NCBI GenBank assembly: GCA_964036665.1
Contig: OZ038526.1
Location: 13,578,001-13,642,000 of the forward strand
Reading direction: 5' to 3'
Length of the DNA: 64,000 nucleotides
DNA from: Gordius sp. MW1
Taxonomy: Eukaryota; Nematomorpha; Gordioida; Gordea; Gordiidae
In this document: piece by piece, positions 12,901-24,265 of the stretch
Position numbering within the stretch: the stretch's first letter is position 1
Layout of the letters: each line of letters starts with the position of its first letter
The notes under the pieces: model-generated
The model's database searches: none
Seen by the model: the letters and a program-made list of their open reading frames with translations, nothing else
Told to the model about the DNA's origin: nothing
Translations under genes and position numbers: made by a program

Positions 12901-14013
12901 AGGATTCTCAAATTGGCTTACTCTTATATATTTTTTCATGCTCTTTCACATAGAATCGAAAAAAATAAATATTTTTACCTTAAAATTTTTCACCTATTTT
13001 TCTTTGAACCGTATTCATCCGATGAAAGTTGTCGTTTTCAGACGTTGTTTCTGTGATCCTAAGTAAAAATTTATCAGAATCTAAAAACTATTACTTTGAA
13101 ATCATGATCGCATAGAGCAGTTTTCAAAAATTAAGCACTCACGTTGCGGTACAACAAACTAATCGCAACAATAAAACGTTGTCTTTTGTCAAAATGATAG
13201 TTCTCGCAGCTTAAAACCTCTTTTCGGAAGTCAATCGAGGATAATAGGATTCTCAAATTGGCTTACTTATATTTTTTCATGCTCTTTCACATAGAATCGA
13301 AAAAAATAAATATTTTTACCTCAAAATTTTTCACATATTTTTCTTTGAACCGTAATCCGATGAATGTTGTCGTTTTCAGACGTGGTTTCTATGATCCCAA
13401 GTAAAAATTTATCAGAATTTAAAAACTATTACTTTGAAATCATGATCGCATAGAGCAGTTTTCAAAAATTAAGCACTCACGTTGCGATACAACAAACTAA
13501 TCGCAACAATAAAACGTTGTCTTTTGTCAAAATGATAGTTCTCGCAGCTTAAAACCTCTTTTCGGAAGTCAATCGAGGATAATAGGATTCTCAAATTGGC
13601 TTACTTTTATATATTTTTTTATGCTCTTTCACATAGAATCGAAAAAAATAAATATTTTTGCCTCAAAATTTTTCACATATTTTTCTTTGAACCGTATTCA
13701 TCCGATGAAAGTTGTCGTTTTCAGACGTGGTTTCTATGATCCCAAGTAAAAATTTATCAGAATCTAAAAACTATTACTTTGAAATCATGATCGCATAGAG
13801 CAGTTTTCAAAAATTAAGCACTCACGTTGCGATACAACAAACTAATCGCCACAATAAAACGTTGTCTTTTGTCAAAATGATAGTTCTCGCAGCTTAAAAC
13901 CTCTTTTCGGAAGTCAATCGAGGATAATAGGATTCTCAAATTGGCTTACTTTTATATGCTCTTTTACATAGAATCGAAAAAAATAAATATTTATACCTCA
14001 AAATTTTTCACAT
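9932..14013 (+). repeat. Block of four-monomer units M30-M41
   Basis: Starts: 9932, 10277, 10618, 10960, 11295, 11635, 11974, 12316, 12651, 12996, 13337, 13679. M31 and M39 share GACGTTGTTTCTGTGATCC (2719 bp apart). M32, M36 and M40 share CCGTAATCCGATGAATG (342 bp each, spaced 1356 and 1363 bp). M33, M37 and M41 share CGCCACAAT plus a 10-bp deletion giving CTTTTATATGCTC (335 bp each). M38 is the first copy with CTCGCCGCTT. M35 repeats the M26 marks. Confidence 0.85.
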
Positions 14014-15715
14014 ATTTTTCTTTGTACTCATCCGATGAATGTTGTCGTTTTCAGACGTGGTTTCTATGATCCCAAGTAAAAATTTATCAGAATCTAAAAA
14101 CTATTACTTTGAAATCATGATCGCATAGAGCAGTTTTCAAAAATTAAGCACTACGTTGCGATACAACAAACTAATCGCAACAATAAAACGTTGTCTTTTG
14201 TCAAAATAATAGTTCTCGCAGCTTAAAACCACTTTTCGGAAGTCAATCGAGGATTATAGGATTCTCAAATTGGCTTACTTTTATATATTTTTTCATGCTC
14301 TTTCACATAGAATCGAAAAAAATAAATATGTTTACCTCAAAATTTTTCACATATTTTTCTTTGTACTCATCCGATGAAAGTTGTCGTTTACGACGTGGTT
14401 TCTATGATCCCAAGTAAAAATTTATCAGAATCTAAAAACTATTACTTTGAAATCATGATCGCATAGAGCAGTTTTCAAAAATTAAGCACTACGTTGCGAT
14501 ACAACAAACTAATCGCAACAATAAAACGTTGTCTTTTGTCAAAATGATAGTTCTCGCAGCTTAAAACCTCTTTTCGGAAGTCAATCGAGGATAATAGGAT
14601 TCTCAAATTGGCTTACTTTTATATATTTTTTCATGCTCTTTCACATAGAATCGAAAAAAATAAATATTTTTACCTCAAAATTTTTCACATATTTTTCTTT
14701 GAACCGTATTCATCCGATGAAAGTTGTCGTTATCAGACGTGGTTTCTATGATCCCAAGTAAAAATTTATCAGAATCTAAAAACTATTACTTTGAAATCAT
14801 GATCGCATAGAGCAGTTTTCAAAAATTAAGCACTCACGTTGCGATACAACAAACTAATCGCAACAATAAAACGTTGTCTTTTGTCAAAATGATAGTTCTC
14901 GCAGCTTAAAACCTCTTTTCGGAAGTCAATCGAGGATAATAGGATTCTAAAATTGGCTTACTTTTATATATTTTTTCATGCTCTTTCACAGAGAATCCAA
15001 AAATATAAATATTTTTACCTCAAAATTTTTCACATATTTTTCTTTGAACCGTATTCATCCGATGAAAGTTGTCGTTTTCAGACGTGGTTTCTATGATCCC
15101 AAGTAAAAATTTATCAGAATCTAAAAACTATTACTTTGAAATCATGATCGCATAGAGGAGTTTTCAAAAATTAAGCACTCACGTTGCGATACAACAAACT
15201 AATCGCAACAATAAAACGTTGTCTTTTGTCAAAATGATAGTTCTCGCAGCTTAAAACCTCTTTTCGGAAGTCAATCGACGATAATAGGATTCTCAAATTG
15301 GCTTACTTTTATATATTTTTTCATGCTCTTTCACATAGAATCGAAAAAAATAAATATTTTTACCTCAAAATTTTTCACATATTTTTCTTTGAACCGTATT
15401 CATCCGATGAAAGTTGTCGTTATCAGACGTGGTTTCTATGATCCCAAGTAAAAATTTATCAGAATCTAAAAACTATTACTTTGAAATCATGATCGCATAG
15501 AGCAGTTTTCAAAAATTAAGCACTCACGTTGCGATACAACAAACTAATCGCCACAATAAAACGTTGTCTTTTGTCAAAATGATAGTTCTCGCAGCTTAAA
15601 ACCTCTTTTCGGAAGTCAATCGAGGATAATAGGATTCTCAAATTGGCTTACTTTTATATGCTCTTTCACATAGAATCGAAAAAAATAAATATTTATACCT
15701 CAAAATTTTTCACAT
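14014..15715 (+). repeat. Five-monomer higher-order repeat, copy 1 (1702 bp)
   Basis: M42-M46 start at 14014, 14353, 14691, 15036 and 15381. In order: M42 with TTTGTACTC, GATGAATG, CCACTTTTCGG and ATATGTTTACC; M43 with CGTTTACGACG and GCACTACG; M44 with CGTTATCAGACG, CTAAAATTGG and GAGAATCC; M45 with GAGGAGTTTTC and CGACGATAAT; M46 with CGCCACAAT and the 10-bp deletion. Confidence 0.85.
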
Positions 15716-17082
15716 ATTTTTCTTTGTACTCATCCGATGAATGTTGTCGTTTTCAGACGTGGTTTCTATGATCCCAAGTAAAAATTTATCAGAATCTAAA
15801 AACTATTACTTTGAAATCATGATCGCATAGAGCAGTTTTCAAAAATTAAGCATTACGTTGCGATACAACAAACTAATCGCAACAATAAAACGTTGTCTTT
15901 TGTCAAAATAATAGTTCTCGCAGCTTAAAACCACTTTTCGGAAGTCAATCGAGGATAATAGGATTCTCAAATTGGCTTACTTTTATATATTTTTTCATGC
16001 TCTTTCACATAGAATCGAAAAAAATAAATATGTTTACCTCAAAATTTTTCACATATTTTTCTTTGTACTCATCCGATGAAAGTTGTCGTTTACGACGTGG
16101 TATCTATGATCCCAAGTAAAAATTTATCAGAATCTAAAAACTATTACTTTGAAATCATGATCGCATAGAGCAGTTTTCAAAAATTAAGCACTACGTTGCG
16201 ATACAACAAACTAATCGCAACAATAAAACGTTGTCTTTTGTCAAAATGATAGTTCTCGCAGCTTAAAACCTCTTTTCGGAAGTCAATCGAGGATAATAGG
16301 ATTCTCAAATTGGCTTACTTTTATATATTTTTTCATGCTCTTTCACATAGAATCGAAAAAAATAAATATTTTTACCTCAAAATTTTTCACATATTTTTCT
16401 TTGAACCGTATTCATCCGATGAAAGTTGTCGTTATCAGACGTGGTTTCTATGATCCCAAGTAAAAATTTATCAGAATCTAAAAACTATTACTTTGAAATC
16501 ATGATCGCATAGAGCAGTTTTCAAAAATTAAGCACTCACGTTGCGATACAACAAACTAATCGCAACAATAAAACGTTGTCTTTTGTCAAAATGATAGTTC
16601 TCGCAGCTTAAAACCTCTTTTCGGAAGTCAATCGAGGATAATAGGATTCTAAAATTGGCTTACTTTTATATATTTTTTCATGCTCTTTCACAGAGAATCC
16701 AAAAATATAAATATTATTACCTCAAAATTTTTCACATATTTTTCTTTGAACCGTATTCATCCGATGAAAGTTGTCGTTTTCAGACGTGGTTTCTATGATC
16801 CCAAGTAAAAATTTATCAGAATCTAAAAACTATTACTTTGAAATCATGATCGCATAGAGGAGTTTTCAAAAATTAAGCACTCACGTTGCGATACAACAAA
16901 CTAATCGCAACAATAAAACGTTGTCTTTTGTCAAAATGATAGTTCTCGCAGCTTAAAACCTCTTTTCGGAAGTCAATCGACGATAATAGGATTCTCAAAT
17001 TGGCTTACTTTTATATATTTTTTCATGCTCTTTCACATAGAATCGAAAAAAATAAATATTTTTACCTCAAAATTTTTCACAT
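15716..17082 (+). repeat. Five-monomer higher-order repeat, partial copy 2
   Basis: M47-M50 start at 15716, 16055, 16393 and 16738 and match M42-M45 in order and marks at 1702-bp spacing. The fifth member is absent; the consensus monomer at 17083 follows. Differences from copy 1 are few, for example GCATTACG for GCACTACG, GTGGTATC for GTGGTTTC and ATTATTACC for ATTTTTACC. Confidence 0.85.
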
Positions 17083-17187
17083 ATTTTTCTTTGAACCGTA
17101 TTCATCCGATGAAAGTTGTCGTTTTCAGACGTGGTTTCTATGATCCCAAGTAAAAATTTATCAGAATCTAAAAACTATTACTTTGAA

Positions 17188-17195
17188 ATCATGAT
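17188..17195. other. Palindrome ATCATGAT (monomer positions 106-113)
   Basis: Perfect 8-bp palindrome, conserved in most copies. Exceptions include CATGCTCGC in the monomers at 48257, 51017 and 53087, CATAATCGC in those at 31488, 32867 and 34930, and AATAATGAT at 28730. It may be no more than a conserved part of the monomer. Confidence 0.6.
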
Positions 17196-17229
17196 CGCAT
17201 AGAGCAGTTTTCAAAAATTAAGCACTCAC

Positions 17230-17256
17230 GTTGCGATACAACAAACTAATCGCAAC
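17230..17256. other. 8-bp perfect inverted repeat, 11-nt loop (present in most monomers)
   Basis: GTTGCGAT at 17230-17237 is the exact reverse complement of ATCGCAAC at 17249-17256, separated by an 11-base A-rich loop. The element sits at monomer positions 148-174 and recurs in the large majority of copies, so it could extrude as a small hairpin or be a dyad binding site. Arm substitutions are not compensated on the other side. Examples are ATCGCCAC near 8390, 11130 and 12485, ATCGAAAC in the 28385, 29076, 33902, 35965 and 42848 monomers, and GTCGCGAT in the 53432, 54806 and 57561 monomers. Function is unknown. Confidence 0.7.
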
Positions 17257-17352
17257 AATAAAACGTTGTCTTTTGTCAAAATGATAGTTCTCGCAGCTTA
17301 AAACCTCTTTTCGGAAGTCAATCGAGGATAATAGGATTCTCAAATTGGCTTA

Positions 17353-17362
17353 CTTTTATATA
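17353..17362 (-). promoter_or_regulatory. TATA-box-like TATATAAAAG on minus strand (representative)
   Basis: Read on the minus strand, monomer positions 271-280 give TATATAAAAG, which contains a perfect TBP-type TATAAAAG. It recurs in most monomers. It is lost in type A monomers (CTTATATTTTTTC, at 1, 3433, 5136, 6849 and 9591), altered where the plus strand reads CTTTTACATATT (for example 20868, 25296, 27011) or ACTCTTATAT (12651, 17773, 18462), and kept in the CTTTTATATGCTC deletion monomers. AT-rich DNA yields such matches by chance. I see no clear initiator at the right distance, so promoter activity is only a possibility. Confidence 0.2.
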
Positions 17363-20300
17363 TTTTTTCATGCTCTTTCACATAGAATCGAAAAAAATAA
17401 ATATTTTTACCTCAAAATTTTTCACATATTTTTCTTTGAACCGTATTCATCCGATGAAAGTTGTCGTTTTCAGACGTGGTTTCTATGATCCCAAGTAAAA
17501 ATTTATCATAATCTAAAAACTATTACTTTGAAATCATGATCGCATAGAGCAGTTTTCAAAAATTAAGCACTCACGTTGCGATACAACAAACTAATCGCAA
17601 CAATAAAACGTTGTCTTTTGTCAAAATGATAGTTCTCGCCGCTTAAAACCTTTTTTCGGAAGTCAATCGAGGATAATAGGATTCTCAAATTGGCTTACTC
17701 TTATAGATTTTTTCATGCTCTTTCACATAGAATCGAAAAAAATAAATATTTTTACCTCAAAATTTTTCACATATTTTTCTTTGAACCGTATTCATCCGAT
17801 GAAAGTTGTCGTTTTCAGACGTGGTTTCTATGATCCCAAGTAAAAATTTATCAGAATCTAAAAACTATTACTTTGAAATCATGATCGCATAGAGCAGTTT
17901 TCAAAAATTAAGCACTCACGTTGCGATACAACAAACTAATCGCAACAATAAAACGTTGTCTTTTGTCAAAATGATAGTTCTCGCCGCTTAAAACCTCTTT
18001 TCGGAAGTCAATCGAGGATAATAGGATTCTCAAATTGGCTTACTCTTATATATTTTTTCATGCTCTTTCACATAGAATCGAAAAAAATAATATTTTTACC
18101 TCAAAATTTTTCACATATTTTTCTTTGAACCGTATTCATCCGATGAAAGTTGTCGTTTTCAGACGTGGTTTCTATGATCCCAAGTAAAAATTTATCAGAA
18201 TCTAAAAACTATTACTTTGAAATCATGATCGCATAGAGCAGTTTTCAAAAATTAAGCACTCACGTTGCGATACAACAAACTAATCGCAACAATAAAACGT
18301 TGTCTTTTGTCAAAATGATAGTTCTCGCAGCTTAAAACCTCTTTTCGGAAGTCAATCGACGATAATAGGATTCTCAAATTGGCTTACTTTTATATATTTT
18401 TTCATGCTCTTTCACATAGAATCAAAAAAAATAAATATTTTAACCTCAAAATTTTTCACATATTTTTCTTTGAACCGTATTCATCCGATGAAAGTTGTCG
18501 TTTTCAGACGTGGTTTCTATGATCCCAAGTAAAAATTTATCAGAATCTAAAAACTATTACTTTGAAATCATGATCTCATAGAGCAGTTTTCAAAAATTAA
18601 GCACTCACGTTGCGATACAACAAACTAATCGCAACAATAAAACGTTGTCTTTTGTCAAAATGATAGTTCTCGCCGCTTAAAACCTCTTTTCGGAAGTCAA
18701 TCGAGGATAATAGGATTCTCAAATTGGCTTACTCTTATATATTTTTTCATGCTCTTTCACATAGAATCAAAAAAAATAAATATTTTTACCTCAAAATTTT
18801 TCACATATTTTTCTTTGAACCGTATTCATCCGATGAAAGTTGTCGTTTTCAGACGTGGTTTCTATGATCCCAAGTAAAAATTTATCATAATCTAAAAACT
18901 ATTACTTTGAAATCATGATCGCATAGAGCAGTTTTCAAAAATTAAGCACTCACGTTGCGATACAACAAACTAATCGCAACAATAAAACGTTGTCTTTTGT
19001 CAAAATGATAGTTCTCGCAGCTTAAAACCTCTTTTCGGAAGTCAATCGAGGATATTAGGATTCTCAAATTGGCTTACTTTTATATATTTTTTCATGCTCT
19101 TCCACATAGAATCGAAAAAAATAAATATTTTAACCTCAAAATTTTTCACATATTTTTCTTTGAACCGTATTCATCCGATGAAAGTTGTCGTTTTCAGACG
19201 TGGTTTCTATGATCCCAAGTAAATATTTATCATAATCTAAAAACTATTACTTTGAAATCATGATCGCATAGAGCAGTTTTCAAAAATTAAGCACTCACGT
19301 TGCGATACAACAAACTAATCGCAACAATAAAACGTTGTCTTTTGTCAAAATGATAGTTCTCGCAGCTTAAAACCTCTTTTCGTAAGTCAATCGAGGATAA
19401 TAGGATTCTCAAATTGGCTTACTTTTATATATTTTTTCATGCTCTTTCAAAGAGAATCGAAAAAAATAAATATTTTTACCTCAAAATTTTTCACATATTT
19501 TTCTTTGAACCGTATTCATCCGATGAAATTTGTCGTTTTCAGACGTGGTTTCTATGATCCCAAGTAAAAATTTATCAGAATCTAAAAACTATTACTTTGA
19601 AATCATGATCGCATAGAGCAGTTTTCAAAAATTAAGCACTCACGTTGCGATACAACAAACTAATCGCAACAATAAAACGTTGTCTTTTGTCAAAATGATA
19701 GTTCTCGCAGCTTAAAACCTTTTTTCGGAAGTCAATCGAGGATAATAGGATTCTAAAATTGGCTTACTTTTATATATTTTTTCATGCTCTTTCACAGAGA
19801 ATCCAAAAAAATAAATATTTTTACCTCAAAATTTTTCACATATTTTTCTTTGAACCGTATTCATCCGATGAAAGTTGTCGTTTTCAGACGTGGTTTCTAT
19901 GATCCCAAGTAAAAATTTATCAGAATCTAAAAACTATTACTTTGAAATCATGATCGCATAGAGGAGTTTTCAAAAATTAAGCACTCACGTTGCGATACAA
20001 CAAACTAATCGCAACAATAAAACGTTGTCTTTTGTCAAAATGATAGTTCTCGCAGCTTAAAACCTCTTTTCGGAAGTCAATCGACAATAATAGGATTCTT
20101 AAATTGGCTTACTTTTATATATTTTTTTATGCTCTTTCACATAGAATCGAAAAAAATAAATATTTTTGCCTCAAAATTTTTCACATATTTTTTTTGAACC
20201 GTATTCATCCGATGAAAGTTGTCGTTTTCAGACGTGGTTTCTATGATCCAGTTAAAATTTATCAGAATCTAAAAACTATTACTTTGAAATCATGATCGCA

Positions 20301-20527
20301 TAGAGCAGTTTTCAAAAATTAAGCACTCACGTTGCGATACAACAAACTAATCGCAACAATAAAACGTTGTCTTTTGTCAAAATGATAGTTCTCGCAGCTT
20401 AAAACCTCTTTTCGGAAGTCAATCGAGGATAATAGGATTCTCAAATTGGCTTACTTTTATATATTTTTTATGCTCTTTCACAGAGAATCGAAAAAAATAA
20501 ATATTTTTACCTCAAAATTTTTCACCT

Positions 20528-22231
20528 ATTTTTCTTTGTATTCATCCGATGAAAGTTGTAGTTTTCAGACGTGGTTTCTATGATCCCAAGTAAAAATTTA
20601 TCAGAATCTAAAAACTATTACTTTGAAATCATGATCGCATAGAGCAGTTTTCAAAAATTAAGCACTCACGTTGCGATACAACAAACTAATCGCAACAATA
20701 AAACGTTGTCTTTTGTCAAAATGATAGTTCTCGCAGCTTAAAACCTCTTTTCGGAAGTCAATCGAGGATAATAGGATTCTCAAATTGGCTTACTTTTATA
20801 TATTTTTTCATGCTCTTTCACAGAGAATCGAAAAAAATAAATATTTTTACGTCAAAATTTTTCACATATTTTTCTTTGTATTCATCCGATGAAAGTTGTC
20901 GTTTCCAGACGTGGTTTCTATGATCCCAAGTAAAAATTTATCAGAATCTAAAAACTATTACTTTGAAATCATGATCGCATAGAGCAGTTTTCAAAAATTA
21001 AGCACTCACGTTGCGATACAACAAACTAATCGCAACAATAAAACGTTGTCTTTTGTCAAAATGATAGTTCTCGCAGCTTAAAACCTCTTTTCGGAAGTCA
21101 ATCGAGGATAATAGAATTCTCAAATTGGCTTACTTTTACATATTTTTTCATGCTCTTTCACAGAGAATCGAAAAAAATATATATTTTTACCTCAAAATTT
21201 TTCACATATTTTTCTTTGAACCGTATTCATCCGATGAAAGTTGTCGTTTTCAGACGTGGTTTCTATGATCCCAAGTAAAAATTTATCAGAATCTAAAAAC
21301 TATTACTTTGAAATCATGATCGCATAGAGCAGTTTTCAAAAATTAAGCACTCACGTTGCGATACAACAAACTAATCGCAACAATAAAACGTTGTCTTTTG
21401 TCAAAATGATAGTTCTCGCAGCTTAAAACCTCTTTTCGGAAGTCATTCGAGGATAATAGGATTCTCAAATTGGCTTACTTTTATATATTTTTTCATGCTC
21501 TTTCACAGAGAATCGAAAAAAATAAATATTTTTACCTCAAAATTTTCACATATTTTTCTTTGTATTCATCCGATGAAAGTTGTAGTTTTCAGACGTGGTT
21601 TCTATGATCCCAAGTAAAAATTTATCAGAATCTAAAAACTATTACTTTGAAATCATGATCGCATAGAGCAGTTTTCAAAAATTAAGCACTCACGTTGCGA
21701 TACAACAAACTAATCGCAACAATAAAACGTTGTCTTTTGTCAAAATGATAGTTCTCGCAGCTTAAAACCTCTTTTCGGAAGTCAATCGAGGATAATAGGA
21801 TTCTCAAATTGGCTTACTTTTATATATTTTTTCATGCTCTTTCACAGAGAATCGAAAAAAATAAATATTTTTACGTCAAAATTTTTCACATATTTTTCTT
21901 TGTATTCATCCGATGAAAGTTGTCGTTTCCAGACGTGGTTTCTATGATCCCAAGTAAAAATTTATCAGAATCTAAAAACTATTACTTTGAAATCATGATC
22001 GCATAGAGCAGTTTTCAAAAATTAAGCACTCACGTTGCGATACAACAAACTAATCGCAACAATAAAACGCTGTCTTTTGTCAAAATGATAGTTCTCGCAG
22101 CTTAAAACCTCTTTTCGGAAGTCAATCGAGGATAATAGAATTCTCAAATTGGCTTACTTTTACATATTTTTTCATGCTCTTTCACAGAGAATCGAAAAAA
22201 ATATATATTTTTACCTCAAAATTTTTCACAT
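20528..22231 (+). repeat. Three-monomer higher-order repeat (1024 bp)
   Basis: M61-M65 start at 20528, 20868, 21208, 21552 and 21892. M61 and M64 share the 5-bp deletion TTTGTATTC, GTTGTAGTTTTC, CACAGAG and TACGTCAAAA. M62 and M65 share TTTGTATTC, GTTTCCAGACG, ATAGAATTCTC, CTTTTACATATT and ATATATATT. Both pairs are exactly 1024 bp apart. M63 completes the first unit; the third member of the second unit is replaced by the deleted monomer at 22232. Confidence 0.85.
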
Positions 22232-22891
22232 ATTTTTCTTTGAACCGTGTTCATCCGATGAAAGTTGTCGTTCTATGATCCCAAATAAAAATTTATCAGA
22301 ATCTAAAAACTATTACTTTGAAATCATGATCGCATAGAGCAGTTTTCAAAAATTAAGCACTCACGTTGCGATACAACAAACTAATCGCAACAATAAAACG
22401 TTGTCTTTTGTCAAAATGATAGTTCTCGCAGCTTAAAACCACTTTTCGGAAGTCAATCGAGGATAATAGGATTCTCAAATTGGCTTACTTTTATATATTT
22501 TTTCATGCTCTTTCACATAGAATCGAAAAAAATAAATATTTTTACCTCAAAATTTTTCACATATTTTTCTTTGAACCGTATTCATCCGATGAAAGTTGTC
22601 GTTCTATGATCCCAAATAAAAATTTATCAGAATCTAAAAACTATTACTTTGAAATCATGATCGCATAGAGCAGTTTTCAAAAATTAAGCACTACGTTGCG
22701 ATACAACAAACTAATCGCAACAATAAAACGTTGTCTTTTGTCAAAATGATAGTTCTCGCAGCTTAAAACCTCTTTTCGTAAGTCAATCGAGGATAATAGA
22801 TTTTCAAATTGGCTTACTTTTATATATTTTTTCATGCTCTTTCACAGAGAATCGAAAAAAATAAATATTTTTACCTCAAAATTTTTCACAT
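22232..22891 (+). repeat. Pair of monomers with a shared 14-bp deletion (M66, M67)
   Basis: Monomers at 22232 (331 bp) and 22563 (329 bp) both read GTCGTTCTATGATCCCAAAT, having lost 14 bp that include the CAGACGTGG landmark. M66 is the first copy with CCGTGTTCATCC. M67 has two further single-base losses (GCACTACG and ATAGATTTTC), making it the shortest monomer in the window. Open frames through them (22149-22337, 22480-22668) arise from the deletion and are not genes. Confidence 0.85.
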
Positions 22892-24265
22892 ATTTTTCTT
22901 TGAACCGTATTCATCCGATGAAAGTTGTCGTTTTCAGACGTGGTTTCTATGATCCCAAGTAAAAATTTATCAGAATCTAAAAACTATTACTTTGAAATCA
23001 TGATCGCATAGAGCAGTTTTCAAAAATTAAGCACTCACGTTGCGATACAACAAACTAATCGCAACAATAAAACGTTGTCTTTTGTCAAAATGATAGTTCT
23101 CGCAGCTTAAAACCTCTTTTCGGAAGTCAATCGACGATAATAGGAGTCTCAAATTGGCTTACTTTTATATATTTTTTTATGCTCTTTCACATAGAATCGA
23201 AAAAAATAAATATTTTTGCCTCAAAATTTTTCACATATTTTTCTTTGAACCGTATTCATCCGATGAAAGTTGTCGTTTTCAGACATGGTTTCTATGATCC
23301 CAAGTAAAAATTTATCAGAATCTAAAAACTATTACTTTGAAATCATGATCGCATAGAGGAGTTTTCAAAAATTAAGCACTCACGTTGCGATACAACAAAC
23401 TAATCGCAACAATAAAACGTTGTCTTTTGTCAAAATGATAGTTCTCGCAGCTTAAAACCTCTTTTCGGAAGTCAATCGAGGATAATAGGATTCTCAAATT
23501 GGCTTACTTTTATATATTTTTTCATGCTCTTTCACAGAGAATCGAAAAAAATAAATATTTTTACCTCAAAATTTTTCACATATTTTTCTTTGAACCGTAT
23601 TTATCCGATGAAAGTTGTCGTTTTCAGACGTGGTTTCTATGATCCCAAGTAAAAATTTATCAGAATCTAAAAACTATTACTTTGAAATCATGATCGCATA
23701 GAGCAGTTTTCAAAAATTAAGCACTCACGTTGCGATACAACAAACTAATCGCACAATAAAACGTTGTCTTTTGTCAAAATGATAGTTCTCGCAGCTTAAA
23801 ACCTCTTTTCGGAAGTCAATCGAGGATAATAGGATTCTCAAATTGGCTTACTTTTATTTATTTTTTCATGCTCTTTCACAGAGAATCGAAAAAAATAAAT
23901 ATTTTTACCTCAAAATTTTTCACATATTTTTCTTTGTATTCATCCGATGAAAGTTGTCGTTTCCAGACGTGGTTTCTATGATCCCAAGTAAAAATTTATC
24001 AGAATCTAAAAACTATTACTTTGAAATCATGATCGCATAGAGCAGTTTTCAAAAATTAAGCATTCACGTTGCGATACAACAAACTAATCGCAACAATAAA
24101 ACGTTGTCTTTTGTCAAAATGATAGTTCTCGCAGCTTAAAACCTCTTTTCGGAAGTCAATCGAGAATAATAGGATTCTCAAATTGGCTTACTTTTACATA
24201 TTTTTTCATGCTCTTTCACAGAGAATCGAAAAAAATAAATATTTTTACCTCAAAATTTTTCACAT
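22892..24265 (+). repeat. Transitional monomers M68-M71
   Basis: Starts: 22892, 23237, 23582, 23926. M68 has CGACGATAATAGGAGTC and TTTTTGCCTC. M69 has CAGACATGG and GAGGAG. M70 has CGTATTTATCC and one base missing in ATCGCACAAT. M71 has TTTGTATTC, GTTTCCAGACG and CTTTTACATATT. M70-M71 resemble the last two members of the next unit. Confidence 0.75.

Larger units (their letters stand above)
17083..17427 (+). repeat. Reference monomer (M51), identical to consensus
   Basis: This copy matches my by-eye consensus at all 345 positions and serves as the coordinate reference. By hand count it has 61 C and 45 G (30.7% G+C) and 13 CpG dinucleotides. In order it holds the GAACCGTATTCATCCGATG landmark (positions 11-29), a first GTTGTCGTTTT (33-43), the palindrome ATCATGAT (106-113), an inverted repeat (148-174), a second GTTGTCTTTT (183-192), CTCTTTTCGGAAGTCAATCG (223-242), a T-rich tract with TTATATATTTTTT (274-286), and the A-rich GAAAAAAATAAATATTTTT (308-326). 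The 3' third, positions about 270-345, carries many of the length variants seen elsewhere in the array. Confidence 0.95.
17083..20527 (+). repeat. Near-consensus block M51-M60
   Basis: Starts: 17083, 17428, 17773, 18117, 18462, 18807, 19152, 19497, 19842, 20187. M52, M53 and M55 share CTCGCCGCTT and ACTCTTAT. M54 and M55 have GAATCAAAAAAAATAAAT. M56 and M57 have ATCATAATC. M58-M59 repeat the CTAAAATTGG/GAGAATCC then GAGGAG/GACRATAAT pair of M44-M45. M60 (341 bp) has ATCCAGTTAAAATT and CACCTATTTTT. No regular higher-order period is evident here. Confidence 0.75.

Noticed and set aside
17257..17262. AATAAA polyadenylation-type hexamers (monomer positions 175-180 and 314-319)
   Set aside because: They occur twice per monomer in AT-rich sequence with no gene upstream, so they carry no information on transcript ends.
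17305..17324. CENP-B-box-like TTTTCGGAAGTCAATCGAGG
   Set aside because: It has TTCG, but the required A and CGGG spacing of the mammalian CENP-B box core does not follow. The match is partial and expected by chance.
19050..19080. TTAGG insect telomere unit in GATATTAGGATT
   Set aside because: It is a single occurrence produced by one substitution in the monomer, not a tandem telomeric run.
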